Below, piece by piece: positions 9,420-18,811 of a DNA stretch of 64,000 bases (position 1 is its first letter; every line of letters starts with the position of its first letter). Below the pieces are notes generated by a model, which was given only the letters and a program-made list of their open reading frames with translations, ran no database searches and was not told where the DNA came from. Made by a program: the position numbers and the translations under genes. The DNA is from Granulosicoccus sp045106195 (lineage in GTDB: Bacteria; Pseudomonadota; Gammaproteobacteria; Granulosicoccales; Granulosicoccaceae): NCBI GenBank assembly GCA_045106195.1, contig JBGCEH010000009.1, positions 1 to 64,000 of the forward strand, written 5' to 3'.

Positions 9420-10469
9420 ATGAACACGCAAAAACTGAAAATACCTGCAAAACCTGAACATCCCCATACTACCCGGCTAGTAGTGATGGTCGTCTATCCC
9501 GATGCCCATATCCTTGATGTGGTTGGCCCACTGGAAGTATTGACAGGTACGCGTCTGTTCTTGTCTGGCGAAAAAGAGCCTTACGAGACTTGTTTGGTTG
9601 CACATTAAGCCGGTATTTTCAAAACCACTAGCGGTATCTGCCTTCAGGCAGATCAGGATTTTGCATCTGCCAGAAGAAGTCGAAAACCGATTGACACCCT
9701 GATCGTTGCTGGCGGCCACGGGACACTGGATGCACTTGAAGACGAAACCTTATTGGCTTACGTAGGCTGGGCTGCAAAGCGCGCCACGCGTGTCGTATCC
9801 ATCTGTACCGGTGCCATGATTCTGGCTGAATTAGGCTTGTTGGATGGACGTCGAGCCACAAGCCATTGGTGGTGGTGTCCCGTGCTCTCTCAACGCTACC
9901 CAAAAGTCACAATTGATGCAGATGCGCTTTATGTCAGAGACGGCCACATATGGACATCTGCCGGTGTCACCGCTGGTATGGATCTGTCACTGGCGCTGGT
10001 TGAAGCTGACTGGGGGCATGAGATTGCCTTGCAAGTTGCACGCTACAATGTCATGTACATGATGCGTCCAGGGGGGCAATCACAATTCAGCACACAGCTT
10101 TTGGCACAGCAAACTGAAGATCCGCTGATTGCAAGACTTATGCGTTTCATTCAGGAAAACATAGGTTCGGAACTCAATGTCAGTACGCTGGCTGACTACT
10201 GCTGTATGACGACAAAGACATTGACACGAAAACTTCGTAACGAGACCGGAATGACACTTGCCCGCTACGTAGAGCTGGTGCGCTTGCAAGCAGCTCGGGT
10301 CGCATTGGAACAATCCGATCAATCGGTTGAAGTCGTCTCTCGTCAAACAGGATTTGTTAACAGCGAGCGCATGCGCCGTGCGTTTCAACGCCATCTGGGT
10401 GTATCCGCGTCGGACTATCGTGATCGATTCAGCCCTATACCTGCAGACCCGAAATATCAAGATGATTGA
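9420..10469 (+). pseudogene. GlxA/FtrA-type AraC-family regulator interrupted by one in-frame TAA
   Basis: Transcriptional regulator with an N-terminal DJ-1/PfpI-like amidase domain and a C-terminal AraC HTH. The frame from ATG 9420 is open to 10469 except for one TAA at 9606-9608. Translation continues after it in the same frame with AGIFKTTSGICLQADQDF, family-typical sequence, then DTLIVAGGHG, SICTGAMILAELGLLDGRRA (nucleophile-elbow Cys) and two HTH motifs (LADYCCMTTKTLTRKLRN; VVSRQTGFVNSERMRRAF). Relatives usually have Ser where the stop lies, so a TCA to TAA change explains it. The 3' part could still start internally (TTG 9753), giving a truncated protein with the HTH. Either a recent pseudogene or a sequencing error; without the stop it would be 349 residues. 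Confidence 0.8.
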
Positions 10470-10617
10470 TGCCTGTTGATGCAAGTTCGGATTTAACAGC
10501 TCGCAGTGTCCTTTGGAGTCGGCCCCAGAATCAACAGGGGAGATAAAGATGGGTACTTGCCCATTGTTGGGCAACATCGTACTTTAGTGCGACCACAGTC
10601 ACTTTCACCTACAACTA

Positions 10618-11646
10618 ATGTCCGAACTCTCATACGCGACAAGCCTTTGCCTGATGACAGCAATGCTTACGTTGACGTTGATAGCCATACCGGTACATGC
10701 CGACACTGCGCCGTTCGAATCCAGAGAAATAGTAGCTCCCGGCCCAAATGGTGAGCTAGCGGGTACCTTGCTCCTGCCGAGCCATGCAAATCCCCCCTTC
10801 AATACGGTGTTGATTCTTCCAGGTTCAGGCCCTACCGACCGAGACGGTAACAACCCGGGTTCTCTCAAAGCGTCCTCATACCGGCTTCTTGCCGAAGGAC
10901 TGGCGGAGCGCGGTGTCGCATCTGTGCGCGTCGACAAACGTGGCCTTGGTGAAAGCTCCGCTGCCGGTGATGCTAATCAGGTGACATTCAAGCTCTATGT
11001 TGACGATGTAGTGAGCTGGCTTGGCGTCATTGCCGATATGCCACAATTGACTGGCGACGTCTGGTTGGTCGGCCATAGCGAAGGCGCCATGATCGCCACG
11101 GTTGCCGCTGGGCGTGAGTTGGATCAGGTACGTGCATTGGTGATGCTTGCGGCTCCCGGGCGCACACTAGGCGTTGTATTACGGGAGCAGCTGGCTAGCA
11201 ATCCGGCAAACGTGCCAGTACTAGCTGAAGCATTTGCTGCGATAGAGATGCTGGAACGCAATGAACCAGTAGATCCTGAGACGCTCCATCCGGGCCTCAG
11301 ACCTCTGTTCAATGTGTCCACCCAACACTATCTTGGTGAGATGATTCGCTTTGATCCGGCAGCGGCACTTCGTGAACTTGGCGAACGTGATGACCCACTG
11401 CCGGTGCTGATTGTGCATGGCATGCGCGATATTCAGGTGTCCTCAGAAGATGCACGAGCACTGGCGCAGGCACGACCTGACGCCGAGCTTGTCATGATTG
11501 CGGACATGAATCATGTCCTTAAAAGCGTTTCAAGTGACGACCGTGGTGCTAACCTGGCTACCTATTCCAATCCCGAGCTTCCACTCGTGCAGAACGTTGT
11601 GGATTCTGTGGCTGACTTTATCGACAACACTGGGATTCCTCACTGA
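10618..11646 (+). CDS. Secreted alpha/beta-fold hydrolase
   Basis: Alpha/beta hydrolase of 342 residues with a Sec signal peptide (hydrophobic MTAMLTLTLIAIPVHA, cleavage near residue 28), so probably periplasmic. The oxyanion strand reads LILPGSGPTDRDG, the nucleophile elbow GHSEG is near residue 153, the acid is probably in VLIVHGMRDIQV and the catalytic His in MIADMNHVLK. This pattern matches bacterial esterase/acyl-peptidase-like hydrolases with a PGSGPTDRDG loop. Start ATG 10618 places the signal peptide at the N-terminus after a 12-residue lead. The gene follows the broken GlxA-type regulator and precedes ggt. The substrate is unknown. Confidence 0.85.
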   Translation: MSELSYATSLCLMTAMLTLTLIAIPVHADTAPFESREIVAPGPNGELAGTLLLPSHANPPFNTVLILPGSGPTDRDGNNPGSLKASSYRLLAEGLAERGVASVRVDKRGLGESSAAGDANQVTFKLYVDDVVSWLGVIADMPQLTGDVWLVGHSEGAMIATVAAGRELDQVRALVMLAAPGRTLGVVLREQLASNPANVPVLAEAFAAIEMLERNEPVDPETLHPGLRPLFNVSTQHYLGEMIRFDPAAALRELGERDDPLPVLIVHGMRDIQVSSEDARALAQARPDAELVMIADMNHVLKSVSSDDRGANLATYSNPELPLVQNVVDSVADFIDNTGIPH

Positions 11647-11870
11647 GCATAGACGTAACACGCTTTCGATCTTCAGTAAGATTAATTTGAGCTTCACACA
11701 CGCGCTCATTCACTGCCAATCTTCAGAGTTAGGCATTTTTGGCTGCTCTGGACTAATACCAGAGCATGTCATAAAGTAATTGCTGTGAAATATTCAACCG
11801 GTGTGCATTGACTACCAGCGATCAAGGCACGGCCTTTCCAGTGTTCCACCCTTACACAGAAGGAAATGCA

Positions 11871-13619
11871 ATGAAACAGACTAACTCCCTCCTGGCTCTG
11901 GGTCTTGTTATCGCAGCATCAGGTGTGGCTTATGCCCAGCAAGCCGCTGATGGGTTTGCTCCGGAAATAGCCACAGGCATTTCAGTGCGCACGATGCAAA
12001 CAGCGAACAAACACATGATTGCAGCGGCGAACCCCTACGCAGCCAATGCCGGTCTGGCAGTGCTAACCGAAGGTGGAAATGCTATTGACGCGATGGTTAC
12101 CACACAGTTGGTGTTGGGGCTTGTCGAGCCACAATCGTCAGGGTTGGGTGGCGGCGCCTTTTTAGTTTACTACGATGCAGAGACCGATCAATTAACAACC
12201 TTTGACGGTCGCGAGACAGCGCCCATGGCCGCTACCCCGACTCTGTTCCAAGATGACGAAGGTGAAAAGCTTGGCTTCTGGGATGCTGTGGTTGGCGGTC
12301 TTTCCGTGGGTACACCCGGCACCGTCAAATTGATGTACGAGACGCATAAAGCACATGGCGCTCTTGAGTGGGCCAGCCTTGTGCAACCAGCCATTGATCT
12401 TGCAGAAAGTGGGTTTAAGGTATCAGAACGGTTGCATCAGCTGATTTCCAATGACGAAGAACGCTTATCCGTTCACCCTGATACCAAAGCCTATTTTTTT
12501 AACGAACAAGGTATTCCACATGCTGTTGGACACGTCCTGAAAAACCAGGCCTATGCTGACACATTGAAGAAAATAGCCGCAGAGGGTGCAGATGCATTTT
12601 ACAAGGGCGAAATCGCTCAGGCGATCGTCGATAAAATCCGCAATGCAGCAAATCCAGGCGTTCTCTCACTGTCGGACCTTGCTCACTACGCCGTCAAGGA
12701 GCGTGAACCTGTCTGCGTGAACTATCGTGATTACAATGTGTGTGGCATGGGGCCACCATCGTCAGGTGCGCTGACTGTGGGGCAGATTCTGGGGCTTGTT
12801 CAGCCCTATGATCTGACAGGGCTTGGGCCAACATCAGTCGAAAGCTGGCGTTTGATCGGAGACGCATCCCGACTGGCATTCGCCGACAGAAATCGGTACA
12901 TGGCCGACAGTGACTTTGTCCCGATGCCTACCGAAGGATTAGTCAGCCCGGAATATCTTGAGCAACGATCACTATTGCTGAAGGGCGACAAGGCACTTGA
13001 TTCTGTGTCGGCTGGAACACCTGAATGGGATCACGTAATGCTGTTTGCAGATGATGAGAGTATCGAATTGAAATCAACCAGTCACTTCTCGATTGTAGAT
13101 TCTGAGCGCAATGTGGTTTCCATCACCACCACCATAGAAAATGGATTTGGCTCGCGCTTGATGAGTGGTGGTTTTCTACTAAATAATGAACTGACCGACT
13201 TCTCTTTCGCTACGCACAACGAGGGTGTACCCATTGCCAATCGGGTTGAGCCGGGAAAACGTCCTCGCTCCTCAATGGCGCCAACGATTGTCATGAAAGA
13301 GGATAAGCCTTACATGGTGGTCGGGTCTCCGGGAGGTAGCCGCATCATCGGGTATGTGGCGAAAACCATCATTGCGCATCTGGACTGGGGAATGACAGTT
13401 CAGGAAGCGATCAATATGCCGCACGCCGTTAACCGCTTCGGCACCTACGATCTGGAGGAAAATACAGGTGCCACTGATCTGCAGACTGAACTTGAGCAAC
13501 TGGGATTTGAGGTTAATGTGCGAGGGCTTAATTCCGGCCTGCACGCTATCGTAATCGACAATGAGGTTCTGATGGGAGGTGCAGATCCCAGACGTGAAGG
13601 TATCGCTGTTGGAGAGTAG
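11871..13619 (+). CDS. ggt: Gamma-glutamyltransferase (GGT)
   Basis: Periplasmic N-terminal-nucleophile hydrolase that cleaves gamma-glutamyl bonds of glutathione and related peptides. It has 582 residues and a Sec signal peptide ending near AYAQQ. The proenzyme self-cleaves before the catalytic Thr, here Thr403 in KSTSHFSIVD. Other family marks are ESGLGGGAFLVYYD-like PQSSGLGGGAFLVYYD, DGRETAP and the C-terminal GSPGGSRI substrate loop. The chosen ATG at 11871 has an AAGGAAATGCA ribosome site; a TTG 63 bases upstream keeps the frame but moves the signal peptide inward. The DUF4159 gene follows directly on the same strand. Glutathione or gamma-glutamyl amide recycling is the family role. Confidence 0.95.
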   Translation: MKQTNSLLALGLVIAASGVAYAQQAADGFAPEIATGISVRTMQTANKHMIAAANPYAANAGLAVLTEGGNAIDAMVTTQLVLGLVEPQSSGLGGGAFLVYYDAETDQLTTFDGRETAPMAATPTLFQDDEGEKLGFWDAVVGGLSVGTPGTVKLMYETHKAHGALEWASLVQPAIDLAESGFKVSERLHQLISNDEERLSVHPDTKAYFFNEQGIPHAVGHVLKNQAYADTLKKIAAEGADAFYKGEIAQAIVDKIRNAANPGVLSLSDLAHYAVKEREPVCVNYRDYNVCGMGPPSSGALTVGQILGLVQPYDLTGLGPTSVESWRLIGDASRLAFADRNRYMADSDFVPMPTEGLVSPEYLEQRSLLLKGDKALDSVSAGTPEWDHVMLFADDESIELKSTSHFSIVDSERNVVSITTTIENGFGSRLMSGGFLLNNELTDFSFATHNEGVPIANRVEPGKRPRSSMAPTIVMKEDKPYMVVGSPGGSRIIGYVAKTIIAHLDWGMTVQEAINMPHAVNRFGTYDLEENTGATDLQTELEQLGFEVNVRGLNSGLHAIVIDNEVLMGGADPRREGIAVGE

Positions 13620-13667
13620 GTGCCGTACACCAACGCTTATTTTGCAGCGGAACAGGCTGTCGTTTTG

Positions 13668-14462
13668 ATGTTGAAAGGAATCATCGGGCGTATCGGTGCG
13701 TTTTCCAGCATGATTGCAGCGGTACTGTCAGCACTGATAGTGATCAACAATGCTCACGCTCAGATGACCGATTCCCGTATTGACGGTCCGCCCACCGCCG
13801 AGTTCCACTTTGCGCGTCTGATTTACGCCAATGCACCCGGTAGTCGTCGGGCACTGCGCGGCTGGGGACAAGCATGGATGACGGATTATGCCGATGCCGA
13901 GTATCACCTGATGAAAGGTGTCAACCGACTGATTCGAATCGATGGACAGGACATTGAATACAATGGCAACGGCGGCCGTCTGATTACGCTCGATGATGAA
14001 AGAATATTCGACTACCCCTGGTTGTACGCTGTTGAAGTAGGCCAGTGGTATTTAAGTGATTCAGAGGCATCACTGCTTCGAGAGTATCTTGACCGCGGCG
14101 GTTTTCTACTGGTTGACGACTTCTGGGGTCAATCCGAATGGTCGATATTTGTTCAATCCCTGGAACGTGTATTCCCCGATCGCCCCGTCGTCGATCTACC
14201 CGAAGAGCATGAAATATCCAACATTCACTTTGAGATAAAACAACGGGCACAGATTCCAGGCAGGAACGGTTCGCGACCGGGAACGACGCCTCAATGGCGC
14301 GCTATTCTTGATGATGATGGACGTGTCGTCGTTGCCATCAATTTCAATATGGATATGGGAGACGCGTGGGAGCATGCAGACGATCCGTACTACCCTGCTG
14401 AAATGACTGGTTTGGCGTACCGTTTTACAATGAACTACATTGTTTATTCGCTGACCCACTAG
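13668..14462 (+). CDS. Exported DUF4159-domain protein
   Basis: Protein of 264 residues from ATG 13668, with a signal peptide (about residues 1-32, ending INNAHAQ). The mature part matches DUF4159: FHFARLIYAN at the start, WMTDYADAEYH, RIFDYPWLYAVEVGQW, LREYLDRGGFLLVDDFWG and a VFPDRP segment. The fold is related to glutamine-amidotransferase-like domains, but function is unknown. A GTG at 13620, directly after the ggt stop, would add 16 residues. It lies immediately downstream of ggt and is probably co-transcribed. The C-terminal MGDAWEHADDPYYP is typical of the family. Confidence 0.85.
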   Translation: MLKGIIGRIGAFSSMIAAVLSALIVINNAHAQMTDSRIDGPPTAEFHFARLIYANAPGSRRALRGWGQAWMTDYADAEYHLMKGVNRLIRIDGQDIEYNGNGGRLITLDDERIFDYPWLYAVEVGQWYLSDSEASLLREYLDRGGFLLVDDFWGQSEWSIFVQSLERVFPDRPVVDLPEEHEISNIHFEIKQRAQIPGRNGSRPGTTPQWRAILDDDGRVVVAINFNMDMGDAWEHADDPYYPAEMTGLAYRFTMNYIVYSLTH

Positions 14463-14519
14463 GTGATCAGGCGCATTGTACCAGGGTTGGCACCAGGAAT
14501 CAGAAAGAAATACTTGTAC

Positions 14520-14531
14520 TTGGTATACCAA
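14520..14531. promoter_or_regulatory. Perfect palindrome TTGGTATACCAA, candidate GntR/FCD operator
   Basis: Twelve-base perfect palindrome eight bases upstream of the -35 element of the tct operon. The form matches operators of GntR-family FCD regulators of sugar-acid genes (the ExuR/UxuR type TTGGTATACCAA). A GntR/FCD regulator is encoded in the same operon at 19729, so autoregulation of the cluster is inferred. Confidence 0.6.
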
Positions 14532-14538
14532 ATACCCT

Positions 14539-14568
14539 TTGACAAATTTTCATTTTTTGATTTTTAAT
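14539..14568 (+). promoter_or_regulatory. Sigma-70-type promoter of the tct operon
   Basis: TTGACA at 14539-14544, an 18-base AT-rich spacer, and TTTAAT at 14563-14568 (one mismatch to TATAAT). It lies 44 bases before the tctC start and just downstream of the palindrome. Consensus match only. Confidence 0.6.
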
Positions 14569-14611
14569 GATCCCTCGACTCAGGACACCTGTAGCTTATC
14601 GAGGAATATCA

Positions 14612-15577
14612 ATGAAAATCACCCAGCTTTTACGATCAACAACTATCGGACTAGCCTCATTCGGGGCGGTAGTGGCGTTTAATACCGTTCTGGCAGAGGA
14701 ATTCCCGACCAAAACCATAGAAGTGGTTACACACGCCGGTGCAGGCGGAGGTACTGATGTCACCACTCGCATGATGATGCTCAGAGCACGTCGCGTGCTT
14801 GATCAGGATATGGTAATCGTCAATAAGAAAGGTGGCGGTGGTGCTGCCGCAATGGAGTACTACAAAACGGTTCCTGCCGATGGTTACACCATTCTGACAT
14901 TTACCGTCGGGCACGCTGCCGAGATGGCAAAAGGTAAAGGCGGCATGACCATCGAAGATCTGCGGCCTCTTGCCCGTGGTACTGATGATCCACAAATTTT
15001 AATGACCCGATGTGGCACTTATGCTGACGCTAATGAATTCATTGCCAAGCAAAAAGAATCACCGATCACCTATGGCGTAACGCATCTTGGAAATATTGAC
15101 GATGTGTCGGCATTCATGTTTGCCAAGAAAGGGGATCTGCAAACACCCAAAATGTTACCGTTCGACGGTGGCGGTGAGCTGGCAACGCAGTTGATTGCCG
15201 GTGCAGTAGATGCCGCAGTATTAAACCTTGCCGAGGCGGCGAGTCAAATCGAGGCAGAGGAAATCTGTCCGACGGTTGTTTTGGCGGATCAGCGCATGGC
15301 CAAGATACCCGATGTACCGACGGCCAAGGAACTCGGTATTCCAGTGAGCTTCTCCACGGTCCGTGGCTTCGCAGTACATGCGAACACGCCACCTGAGGTT
15401 GCTGAAAAAATTGAAGCCGCACTGATCGAATCAATGAACCATACGGTATACCAGGGATTTCTTACCTCTGTTGGCCTGGATTCGACATCGGTTGCCGGAT
15501 CTGATGTCTGGGGACCACAAATAGAAACCACGGTAAACGAGATGGAAGCGGCTCTGAAAGAACTTGGATTTATCTAG
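14612..15577 (+). CDS. tctC: TTT transporter periplasmic binding protein, TctC/Bug family
   Basis: Periplasmic receptor of a tripartite tricarboxylate (TTT) transporter, 321 residues with a signal peptide ending near LAEEFP. Bug-family features are the mature start EEFPTKTIEVVTHAGAGGGTD, described here by its PxKxIxxVxxxxxGGGTD core, a later GGGGAAAMEYY loop and DVPTAKELGIP. Start ATG 14612 has CGAGGAATATCA upstream; an earlier in-frame ATG at 14567 would displace the signal peptide. It is the first gene of the plus-strand sugar-acid operon and is followed by tctB and tctA. Ligand is probably a sugar acid or dicarboxylate, judged from the downstream enzymes. Confidence 0.92.
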   Translation: MKITQLLRSTTIGLASFGAVVAFNTVLAEEFPTKTIEVVTHAGAGGGTDVTTRMMMLRARRVLDQDMVIVNKKGGGGAAAMEYYKTVPADGYTILTFTVGHAAEMAKGKGGMTIEDLRPLARGTDDPQILMTRCGTYADANEFIAKQKESPITYGVTHLGNIDDVSAFMFAKKGDLQTPKMLPFDGGGELATQLIAGAVDAAVLNLAEAASQIEAEEICPTVVLADQRMAKIPDVPTAKELGIPVSFSTVRGFAVHANTPPEVAEKIEAALIESMNHTVYQGFLTSVGLDSTSVAGSDVWGPQIETTVNEMEAALKELGFI

Positions 15578-15650
15578 TTCCTCATACCTTCCGGGATAAC
15601 GGCTTACCCGCTATCCCAGAAGAAGTATTTCATCAAAGAAAACTGCTTCC

Positions 15651-16118
15651 ATGACACTCCCCTCAAAACGCAATTCGCTTGAGTCAGTAGCAGTATCACT
15701 GATTATTATTGCTTTCTGTGCTGCTGCGATATGGCTCAGTCTGTCGTTTGAGCGAATGCCACCGATTCTGAAGCGAGGAGTACAGCCCGCAGACTTTCCG
15801 CAAATCGTGTGCGTGGGTACCATTCTGATGACGTTACTGATGATGTGGCGGGATCCGATAAAGATCACCGAACCTTTTGGATCAAAAACATTGGGTACCC
15901 TGATTTTGATGGTGGGTTTCGTCGCACTATGTCAGTTCGATTTGTTTCTAGGCCTATCCGTGTTTGCCGGTGCCTTGGCTTTCTACTGGGGAGAGCGCCG
16001 AATGGCATTGTTGTTATTGGTGAGCATCGTGGTGCCCGTCTTTGTTTTCGTATTGTTCGACCAAGTGTTTGAAATCCGTTTCCCTCGCGGAATCGTTACC
16101 AACCTCTGGTATGGGTAG
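15651..16118 (+). CDS. tctB: TTT transporter small membrane subunit, TctB
   Basis: Small membrane subunit of the TTT carrier, 155 residues with four hydrophobic segments (about residues 13-33, 50-66, 80-112 as two, and 120-140). The PADFPQIV motif after the first helix is typical of TctB. It lies between tctC and tctA, with a six-base gap to tctA. Confidence 0.88.
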   Translation: MTLPSKRNSLESVAVSLIIIAFCAAAIWLSLSFERMPPILKRGVQPADFPQIVCVGTILMTLLMMWRDPIKITEPFGSKTLGTLILMVGFVALCQFDLFLGLSVFAGALAFYWGERRMALLLLVSIVVPVFVFVLFDQVFEIRFPRGIVTNLWYG

Positions 16119-16124
16119 ACGATA

Positions 16125-17621
16125 ATGGATGCGTTCCTTGCGGGTCTTACAGCCCTTGCAGATATCAACTTGTTGTTGCTGCTTGTCATCGCAACCCTGG
16201 GTGGCGTGGTGATTGGCGCTTTGCCTGGCCTGAATGCCACAACGGGTGCGGCTTTGCTTCTGCCGTTTACATTGACGATGGAGCCCATCCCGGCTATCGC
16301 AGTACTCATTGCGATTTACTGCTCTGCCACGTTTGCCGGAGCAATAACGGCCATCCTCATAAACACACCGGGAACATCGGCGAGTGCGACAACCTGCCTG
16401 GATGGGTATCCACTGGCAATGCGTGGTGAGGCGGGAAGAGCATTGGGGCTGGCCGTCGTATCATCTACCGTGGGTGGTGTGTTAAGCGTAATCGTTTTGA
16501 TGCTGGCGGCACCACTACTCGCAAGAGCCGCCTATCAATTCTCTCCACCGGAATACTTTGCATTGACACTATTTGGTTTATCCATGCTTGCCACCATTGG
16601 TGACGGCTCCGCAATCAAGAATCTGATTTCCGGTGCTCTTGGGGTATTTCTTGCCGTTGTTGGAGTGGATAAATTAACAACGGTAGAACGTTATACCTTC
16701 GATTCCTATGAGCTGTATGAAGGCATCGGTTTCGTTCCGGTCATGATAGGAATTTTCGGAATCTCCGAACTGCTGGTGCAATCCTCTTTAGTTGAGACGG
16801 TTCGGGAGCGGGTCAAGATGGCATCCGTTCAACTACCCAGCAAAGAAGATTACCTGAAGGTGTGGAAAACGATTCTTCGTTCGACGGGAATAGGCACATT
16901 TATCGGCATTCTCCCGGCTGAGGGTGCAACCGTGGCTTCCATGATTGGCTACAACGAGGCACGCCGATGGTCAAAAACCCCGGAAGAATTTGGTCATGGT
17001 GCTATTGAAGGCATTGCTGGTTCAGAGGCTGCAAACAACTCGGCAACGGGTGGTGCCATGGTGCCAACGCTTGCTTTGGGTATTCCCGGTAGTGCGACAG
17101 CCGCGGTGATACTGGCTGGTCTGACGGTACATGGTATTCGGCCTGGTCCAACAATGTTTACCGAACAGGCAGATTTTGCGTATGCCATCTTCTGGTCAAT
17201 GATGTTTGTCAATTTACTGTTTCTCATTATTGGACTATACGGTGCGAAGGCGTTTGCACGAATTACGCTTGTACCCACCCAGATTCTCTGGCCCTGTGTG
17301 TTTGTATTCTCTGTCGTTGGCGCTTATGCGCTGGATCAGTCGATGTTCGATGTGTGGATTGCACTGGCTGCCGGTGTGCTAGGTTATTTTATGCGCCGAT
17401 ACGGCTTCTCCGTTGTTCCGCTGGCAATCGGGCTTATCCTGGGTGGAATGCTGGAACAGCGATTTGGCCAATCGATGGTCATGCTCGATGAAAAGTGGTG
17501 GTTAATCGCTACGCGACCACTCGCATTTGTCTTTCTATTACTCACGGTACTGGCTTTATTTGGTCCCAGTCTGTGGTCACGATTCCTCAGCCAGCGCACA
17601 CCGTTGGAATCCACTAGCTGA
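16125..17621 (+). CDS. tctA: TTT transporter large membrane subunit, TctA
   Basis: Large inner-membrane subunit of the TTT carrier, 498 residues with about 11-12 TM segments. Family motifs include GALPGLNATTGAALLLPFT, ILINTPGTSASATTCLDGYP and a later GIPGSATAAVILAGL, the duplicated glycine/proline-rich loops characteristic of TctA. The C-terminal VPLAIGLILGGMLEQRF is also typical. It is followed after five bases by the enolase-superfamily dehydratase, so transport and catabolism are in one transcription unit. Confidence 0.95.
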   Translation: MDAFLAGLTALADINLLLLLVIATLGGVVIGALPGLNATTGAALLLPFTLTMEPIPAIAVLIAIYCSATFAGAITAILINTPGTSASATTCLDGYPLAMRGEAGRALGLAVVSSTVGGVLSVIVLMLAAPLLARAAYQFSPPEYFALTLFGLSMLATIGDGSAIKNLISGALGVFLAVVGVDKLTTVERYTFDSYELYEGIGFVPVMIGIFGISELLVQSSLVETVRERVKMASVQLPSKEDYLKVWKTILRSTGIGTFIGILPAEGATVASMIGYNEARRWSKTPEEFGHGAIEGIAGSEAANNSATGGAMVPTLALGIPGSATAAVILAGLTVHGIRPGPTMFTEQADFAYAIFWSMMFVNLLFLIIGLYGAKAFARITLVPTQILWPCVFVFSVVGAYALDQSMFDVWIALAAGVLGYFMRRYGFSVVPLAIGLILGGMLEQRFGQSMVMLDEKWWLIATRPLAFVFLLLTVLALFGPSLWSRFLSQRTPLESTS

Positions 17622-17626
17622 CAATC

Positions 17627-18811
17627 ATGGCAACCATTACCTCAGTTCGCACAAAGCTCTATGAATGGACCGGACCCACGGTTCCTCCACAGGCGAATTT
17701 TTGCACCAATGCCTCAGATCCCTTGCCGGAAATGGGTTCAGCGGGTCGAGACAATATGGGCTCGTTCAGATTTCACCAGTGGTTGGTCTGCGAAGTTGAA
17801 ACCGATGACGGCACAGTCGGCATAGGCAATGCTGCACTCTGCCCGCCACTGATCAAAGAGACTATAGATCGATATCTGGCACCACTTGTCATCGGGCACG
17901 ATCCGTTTGACAGCGCCTACCTTTGGGAGAAAATGTATCGTATAACTCACGCGTGGGGACGCAAAGGGGTGGGGATGACAGCCATCTCAGCGGTTGATAT
18001 CGCACTGTGGGATGTAAAGGGGAAACTCGCTAAAAAGCCTGTTTTCAAGCTGTTGGGTGGACGGACAAAAGATGCAATTCCCTGTTACTACTCGAAGTTG
18101 TATGCCAATTCCATCGATGCGATGCAACAGGAAGCACAACAGTGGCTGGATAATGGTTTCAGCATGTTCAAAACACGTTTTGGCTACGGACCCAGGGATG
18201 GTAATCAAGGAGTAGTAGAGAACCTCAAGCGAGTAGAAGCCGTTCGGGAAGTTGTCGGCTACGAGTGTGACTTGATGCTGGAAGCTTATATGGGCTGGAA
18301 TCTGGATTATGCCAAACGAATAATTCCCAAACTTGAACAGTTTGAACCGCGATGGCTTGAAGAGCCTGTGATCGCAGATGACATCCACGGTTATGCAGAG
18401 CTTAATGCCGGACCAATACCTATCTCAGGTGGTGAACATGAATTCTCATTACTGGGTTTTAAACAACTACTTGACACCCGCGCCATCAGTGTCATTCAGT
18501 ACGACACCAACCGGGTGGGTGGAATTACTGCAGCGCAGAAGATCAATGCACTGGCAGAAGCTCATCAGGTACCCGTGATTCCGCATGCAGGTCAGATGCA
18601 CAACTACCATCTGACCATGGCCAATTTCAATTGCCCGATGAGCGAGTGGTTCCCTGTTTTTGATGTGGAAATCGGTAATGAGCTTTTTTACTATATTTTT
18701 AAAGGTGACCCTGAGGCACACAATGGTTATCTACAACTGGATGACGACTTGCCGGGACTGGGAATAGAACTCGACGAAGAGCATCTGGATAAATTCAGGA
18801 TTACACAATGA
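17627..18811 (+). CDS. Enolase-superfamily sugar-acid dehydratase, RhmD-like
   Basis: Mg-dependent dehydratase of the enolase superfamily (mandelate racemase/rhamnonate dehydratase subgroup), 394 residues, cytosolic. The capping domain (residues 1-130) contains AISAVDIALWDVKGK. The barrel provides metal ligands Glu219 (LMLEAYMGW), Glu245 or Glu246 (WLEEP) and Glu270 (SGGEH), and the general base His320 (VIPHAGQMHN). RhmD usually has Asp at the first ligand position; here it is Glu. The predicted reaction is beta-elimination of water from an aldonic or aldaric acid to a 2-keto-3-deoxy acid. It overlaps the DapA-family gene by four bases (ATGA). Exact sugar acid unresolved. Confidence 0.88.
   Translation: MATITSVRTKLYEWTGPTVPPQANFCTNASDPLPEMGSAGRDNMGSFRFHQWLVCEVETDDGTVGIGNAALCPPLIKETIDRYLAPLVIGHDPFDSAYLWEKMYRITHAWGRKGVGMTAISAVDIALWDVKGKLAKKPVFKLLGGRTKDAIPCYYSKLYANSIDAMQQEAQQWLDNGFSMFKTRFGYGPRDGNQGVVENLKRVEAVREVVGYECDLMLEAYMGWNLDYAKRIIPKLEQFEPRWLEEPVIADDIHGYAELNAGPIPISGGEHEFSLLGFKQLLDTRAISVIQYDTNRVGGITAAQKINALAEAHQVPVIPHAGQMHNYHLTMANFNCPMSEWFPVFDVEIGNELFYYIFKGDPEAHNGYLQLDDDLPGLGIELDEEHLDKFRITQ

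Noticed and set aside
9420..9608. Independent 62-residue protein
   Set aside because: Sequence is the N-terminus of the GlxA-type regulator; the same frame continues with family motifs after the stop.
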